64,000 bases of DNA from Triplophysa rosa (Eukaryota; Chordata; Actinopteri; Cypriniformes; Nemacheilidae), in contig NC_079895.1 of NCBI RefSeq assembly GCF_024868665.1, positions 11,590,585-11,654,584 of the forward strand. The letters are read 5' to 3'. Of the stretch, positions 60,670 through 64,000 are shown piece after piece (position 1 is the first letter of the stretch; each line of letters begins with the position of its first letter). Made by a program: the position numbers and the translations under genes. The notes below the pieces were generated by a model that made no database searches, had not been told where the DNA came from, and saw nothing but the letters and a program-made list of their open reading frames with translations.

Positions 60670-61225
60670 AGCTGTCACTCCAGCCTGGCACGCGGGAAGC
60701 AATTACACAGCGGAGGCCGCGTGCCCACTGAGCCAGCTCCAGGTGGAAGCACAATTAGACACAGCTCCCCCGTCTTGCCGTCGGCATCAAACCGACCTCG
60801 CCGCAGCCTTTTGAAAGTTGTCCATTGAACATTTCTCTGCTGCTCTCGCACAATGAATCTCCCAGCAGACGAGTCGCGGCCGGGACGGCCTCTTTTCTGC
60901 AGACTGCCGCCGACACCCGAACAACGCCGTTTTCCCTCGAGCGTCGCTGAGCAAGGGAACTCTCTGGGGGAAGGCGCGGGGAAATCTGTCTCCCTACACT
61001 CATTACTCAGTGTTTGGCAGCTATTGAATGACAAAAGGAGGTGGAGCGGACTTGGATACAGAAATCTACATTGGCAGTTCAGTCTCCCTGATGCCAGGTT
61101 TAAACAAGGGCATGTTTTGAATTTGGAATCTAGCCTAAGCAATTTAACGGCGCTGCAGAATCCCGCACGTAGTCCCCATCGCCTTTATGAATTCAGCCCT
61201 CCTGGTACTGGCTCTTAGTTTGGGT
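60670..61225. promoter_or_regulatory. CpG-rich intronic block, open on both strands
   Basis: CpG dinucleotides cluster strongly between about 60710 and 60990 (for example GACGAGTCGCGGCCGGGACG and GCCGCCGACACCCGAAC). The surroundings are CpG-poor. Frames of 155 codons (61142-60675, minus) and 121 codons (60853-61218, plus) overlap without recognisable domains, probably because the DNA is GC-rich. It could be an intragenic CpG island, alternative promoter or enhancer. An unrecognised exon cannot be excluded. Confidence 0.35.
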
Positions 61226-61526
61226 TTAATACTAAGGCTTGTAGAACCTCCTGGGTAAGCAAATCCATTCTCAGTTCTGTATCGCATTATGAGTGCATGT
61301 TAGGACAGAGTACAATAGTATTACACAGTGGAGGTAGTATTACAAGTGCGATCGGTTGTTAGGGTATGAACGTGTCCTTGTGTAGCTTTATTGCTCTTTA
61401 ATGGGGTAATAGCCAAGAGTAATGTGCAAGCATGGTGGAATGAGACTAGGGTGGATGTCCACTAGCACTTTTTTTAAATAGTGGTATACACAAGGTGCTT
61501 CAATATATACATAGTTGAGAGGCACA

Positions 61527-61565
61527 GTAAAATAGAATAGAATAGAATAGAATAGAATAGAATAA
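61527..61565. repeat. (TAGAA)n microsatellite
   Basis: Several tandem TAGAA units end directly at the left edge of the next MITE. Confidence 0.9.
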
Positions 61566-61851
61566 ATAGTTCACCCAAAAATGAAAATTCTATCATCATT
61601 TGCTCACCCTCTTGTCATTTCACATCTGTATGACTTTCTTTTTTCTGCAGACACAAAAGAAGATATTTTGAAGAATGTTGATAACCAAACAATTTGCATT
61701 GGTTTTGTGTCCATGCAAAAGAAGTGAATGGCTACTGCTGTTGTTCTGTTACCAACATTCTTCAAAATATCTTCTTTTGCATTCTGCTGAAAAGAAAGAC
61801 ATACAGGTGTGAAATCACAATTTTTATTTTTGGGTGAACTATCCCCTTTAA
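61561..61851. mobile_element. TTAA-type palindromic MITE, subfamily A
   Basis: Left terminus ATAGTTCACCCAAAAATG abuts the pentanucleotide repeat, so its TTAAAGGG edge is lost. The right end is GGGTGAACTATCCCCTTTAA. The interior is typical, with a shortened centre. Confidence 0.88.
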
Positions 61852-62264
61852 TGTTATTCTGTCATCATTTACTCACCCTCAGGTTGTTTCAAACCTATAT
61901 CAATGTATTTGTTCTGTTAAACACAGAGAAAGATATTTGTAAGAATGTTAGCAATTTTCAGTTCTGTGACATCATCCACTACCATAGTAGGAAAATAAAT
62001 ATTGTATATTTTGTTGTGCTGTTGAACACAAAGTCAGATATTTTGAAGAATTTAGAAACACAAACAGTTCTGCGGCACCTTTGACTACCATTTCATTTTT
62101 CCTACTATGGCAGTCAATGATGTCACAGAATTGAAAATTGTTAACATTCTTCCAAATATCTTTCTCTGTGTTCATCAGAACAAAGTAATTGATACAGGTA
62201 TGAAATGACATGAGGGTGAGCAAATGATGACAGGATTTCATTTTTGGGTGAACTATCACTTTAA
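61852..62264. mobile_element. TTAA-type palindromic MITE, subfamily B, head-to-tail with previous copy
   Basis: It follows the preceding copy without spacer; its own left terminus is missing and it begins TGTTATTCTGTCATC. The centre has the B blocks CATCCACTACCATAGTAGGA and TTTTTCCTACTATGGCAGTC. It ends GGGTGAACTATCACTTTAA. Confidence 0.88.
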
Positions 62265-63979
62265 GCAAATACATTTTGATCACTTCTCTGTCCTCAACCT
62301 CGGCGATCCATATCGATTCTGGATGTTTGGCTTAATCGCAGTTGTGCATGTGTTTTTGCATTACCATCACAAAGAGTTGTCTAACAGTAAATACAGTGAG
62401 CCAACACATCACAGTCATACTGTCTCTCAGTCACACACACCAGTGTATTGGCCATCATTAATCCTGCCTAATCAAGCCCAGCCCCTGTCGGGCGTTCAGA
62501 GGGGTTGAGAAGTGTGTGGGGGGGGGTTAGGAGATCTAAGGGTGTGCCAGCTGGTGTTGCAGCCACTTACAGTGAGTCACAGGACCATCTGTCCAGTCGC
62601 TCTGCCCTGTCTCCACACACACACACCTGAACAACACATTCACACCAACAAACGAAAATCAAACCGAGCACAACAACAGACATTTTTGCCAGGATTGCAC
62701 ACCTGAAATGAAAGCATCTGTGTGGTTTTACGCAAATCGTACAACAGGGTTTCCGTTACTGGATGGTGATTGGCCAGTACAGCACTCCAGCCATACGAAG
62801 CACACATAATAGTAACAATCATGACACAATATATTTAATATACTTATCTATAAAAACATTAAACTCCTTAAATTGAATTACAGTACATTCATTTCTTATT
62901 TTTAAGTAAAATATGACCCAGAAATAGATTTGTGCGATTTTTAGCACTCTGTTTAAATAGGCCTTAAGGCCAAGCATGAGAGATCGAAGGATTCTCCTTG
63001 AAGAGTCTTACCAACATAATTATAGTAATTTGTTCAAAGTTTCAATACCCTTAAAAAGACTAGAAACAAGAGGTTCAGCTTCTAGGGACGTCCAAAAACC
63101 ATCCAGTTTATATGCAATATTGAGAATTTCCAGGAGGACTCATTTGAACTGTGTTTAGTATACCTGTAAGTGTACATCCCCCTCCCACCCCAGTTTCCAT
63201 CTCGACCGTTTCCTCTCCAAAAGCAACTGAGGGGTTAACACTGTGGCTCTTGACTAATTAATAATGGATACAGCCAGAGGCAAATTGAAATTATAATTCT
63301 GTACTCCTACCCCACACTCTCACTTTCTGCTTTTGCCGAGTTTTTATTCATTCCAGTTTAGATTCATTTCCCAAACTATGAATGTAATATAGTAATCCTC
63401 GTAGGCCCATAAATGTTAAGCAGACATGGCATCACAACTCCATATTTTCTAAACGTTGTTATGTATTACTCCTACCAGCAGCGGCTACGCGTGAGCTTAA
63501 TTGATTATGACACGAAAAAGCCCACAGCCCACTACGAGAAACCAACCGCTATGACTCAAGTGCTAGCAAACTAATGCAGCCACACAGTTTAAACAATACC
63601 ATTTCACCTCCAGCTTTAAAACCGTTTCCTAATTCAAACAGGCTCCCCGTGATTTGTGGTCGCACTTGCAAAAATTATTTCTTTCGCAAGCGATGGCTAG
63701 GCACAGACCCTCTTGCAAAATACATTGGCAAGAGGTTCGAAGCGTTCTGTCGCAAGTTTTAGAGCAAAAAGCTGGCAATGCTTAAAAAATCTTTTTTTCC
63801 CCAAACGCCAAATGTTGTTTTCTCTGTTCCATCTGCAAAGCCTGCGCTGGCTGCCACGCTTCTTCCCAAGAAACTCAGACTCCATCTGATAATCTCAAAA
63901 CGGTTGAATGTCATTGATAACTGCGTTTCCTATGCTGTATCCTGAATCCAAGATTAACTGTTGCTTTCTCTCCCTACAG
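62265..63979. other. Distal intron 3, nothing firm
   Basis: A G-run near 62515-62526 and a short CA run near 62617-62627 are visible. No other repeat, RNA or gene is supported. Confidence 0.45.
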
Positions 63980-64000
63980 ATGTTTTTCCAGGTCTGACCA
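63980..64000 (+). CDS. klf7: Krüppel-like factor 7, coding exon 4 (partial, cut by window end)
   Basis: Begins after TCCCTACAG and continues the frame from exon 3: the last base of Arg278, then CFSRSD and the first two bases of the next codon. This is the start of the finger 3 recognition helix (Cys-Phe-Ser-Arg-Ser-Asp). The last roughly ten residues, including the two finger 3 histidines, the stop codon and the 3' UTR lie beyond the window. Confidence 0.93.

Overview
The window is vertebrate nuclear DNA, most likely from a cyprinid or other cypriniform fish. The evidence is long AT-rich non-coding stretches, introns with canonical GT..AG ends, and a repeat content typical of teleosts: TTAA-flanked palindromic MITEs, hAT MITEs with 8-bp target duplications, a Tc1-like MITE, solo LTRs and microsatellites. 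It contains one recognisable protein-coding gene, the Krüppel-like transcription factor klf7, on the plus strand. The a or b paralogue cannot be decided from this sequence alone.

Layout: 1-24.6 kb is upstream intergenic DNA. It holds LTR, MITE and hAT remnants, a nested transposon cluster at 8.1-10.5 kb, a minus-strand solo LTR at 13.3-13.8 kb, and several repeat-free blocks rich in homeodomain-like TAATTA/ATTA motifs that look like conserved non-coding elements. The probable klf7 promoter and 5' UTR lie at about 24.6-25.33 kb. Coding exon 1 is 25331-25432, exon 2 is 52082-52688, exon 3 is 59306-59429 and exon 4 begins at 63980 and runs off the window end. The three introns are about 26.6, 6.6 and 4.5 kb.

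The four exons join in frame (junction phases 0, 1, 2). They encode the KLF6/7-type N-terminal acidic domain, the LTPPSSPEL region, a basic segment, and the first two C2H2 fingers plus the start of the third. About ten C-terminal residues are missing beyond the window, giving an expected total near 294 residues against 302 in human KLF7.

No prokaryotic features, CRISPR arrays, tRNA or rRNA genes were seen. The most notable non-coding signals are: a duplicated module in intron 2 with RFX-type X-boxes followed by CATCATGCAT and ATAATTGG; further consensus X-boxes upstream and in intron 1; a CpG-rich block in intron 3 that is open on both strands; a GC-rich imperfect hairpin at 7.2 kb; and a minus-strand THAP-domain fossil in intron 1. 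At least eleven copies of one palindromic MITE family are present.
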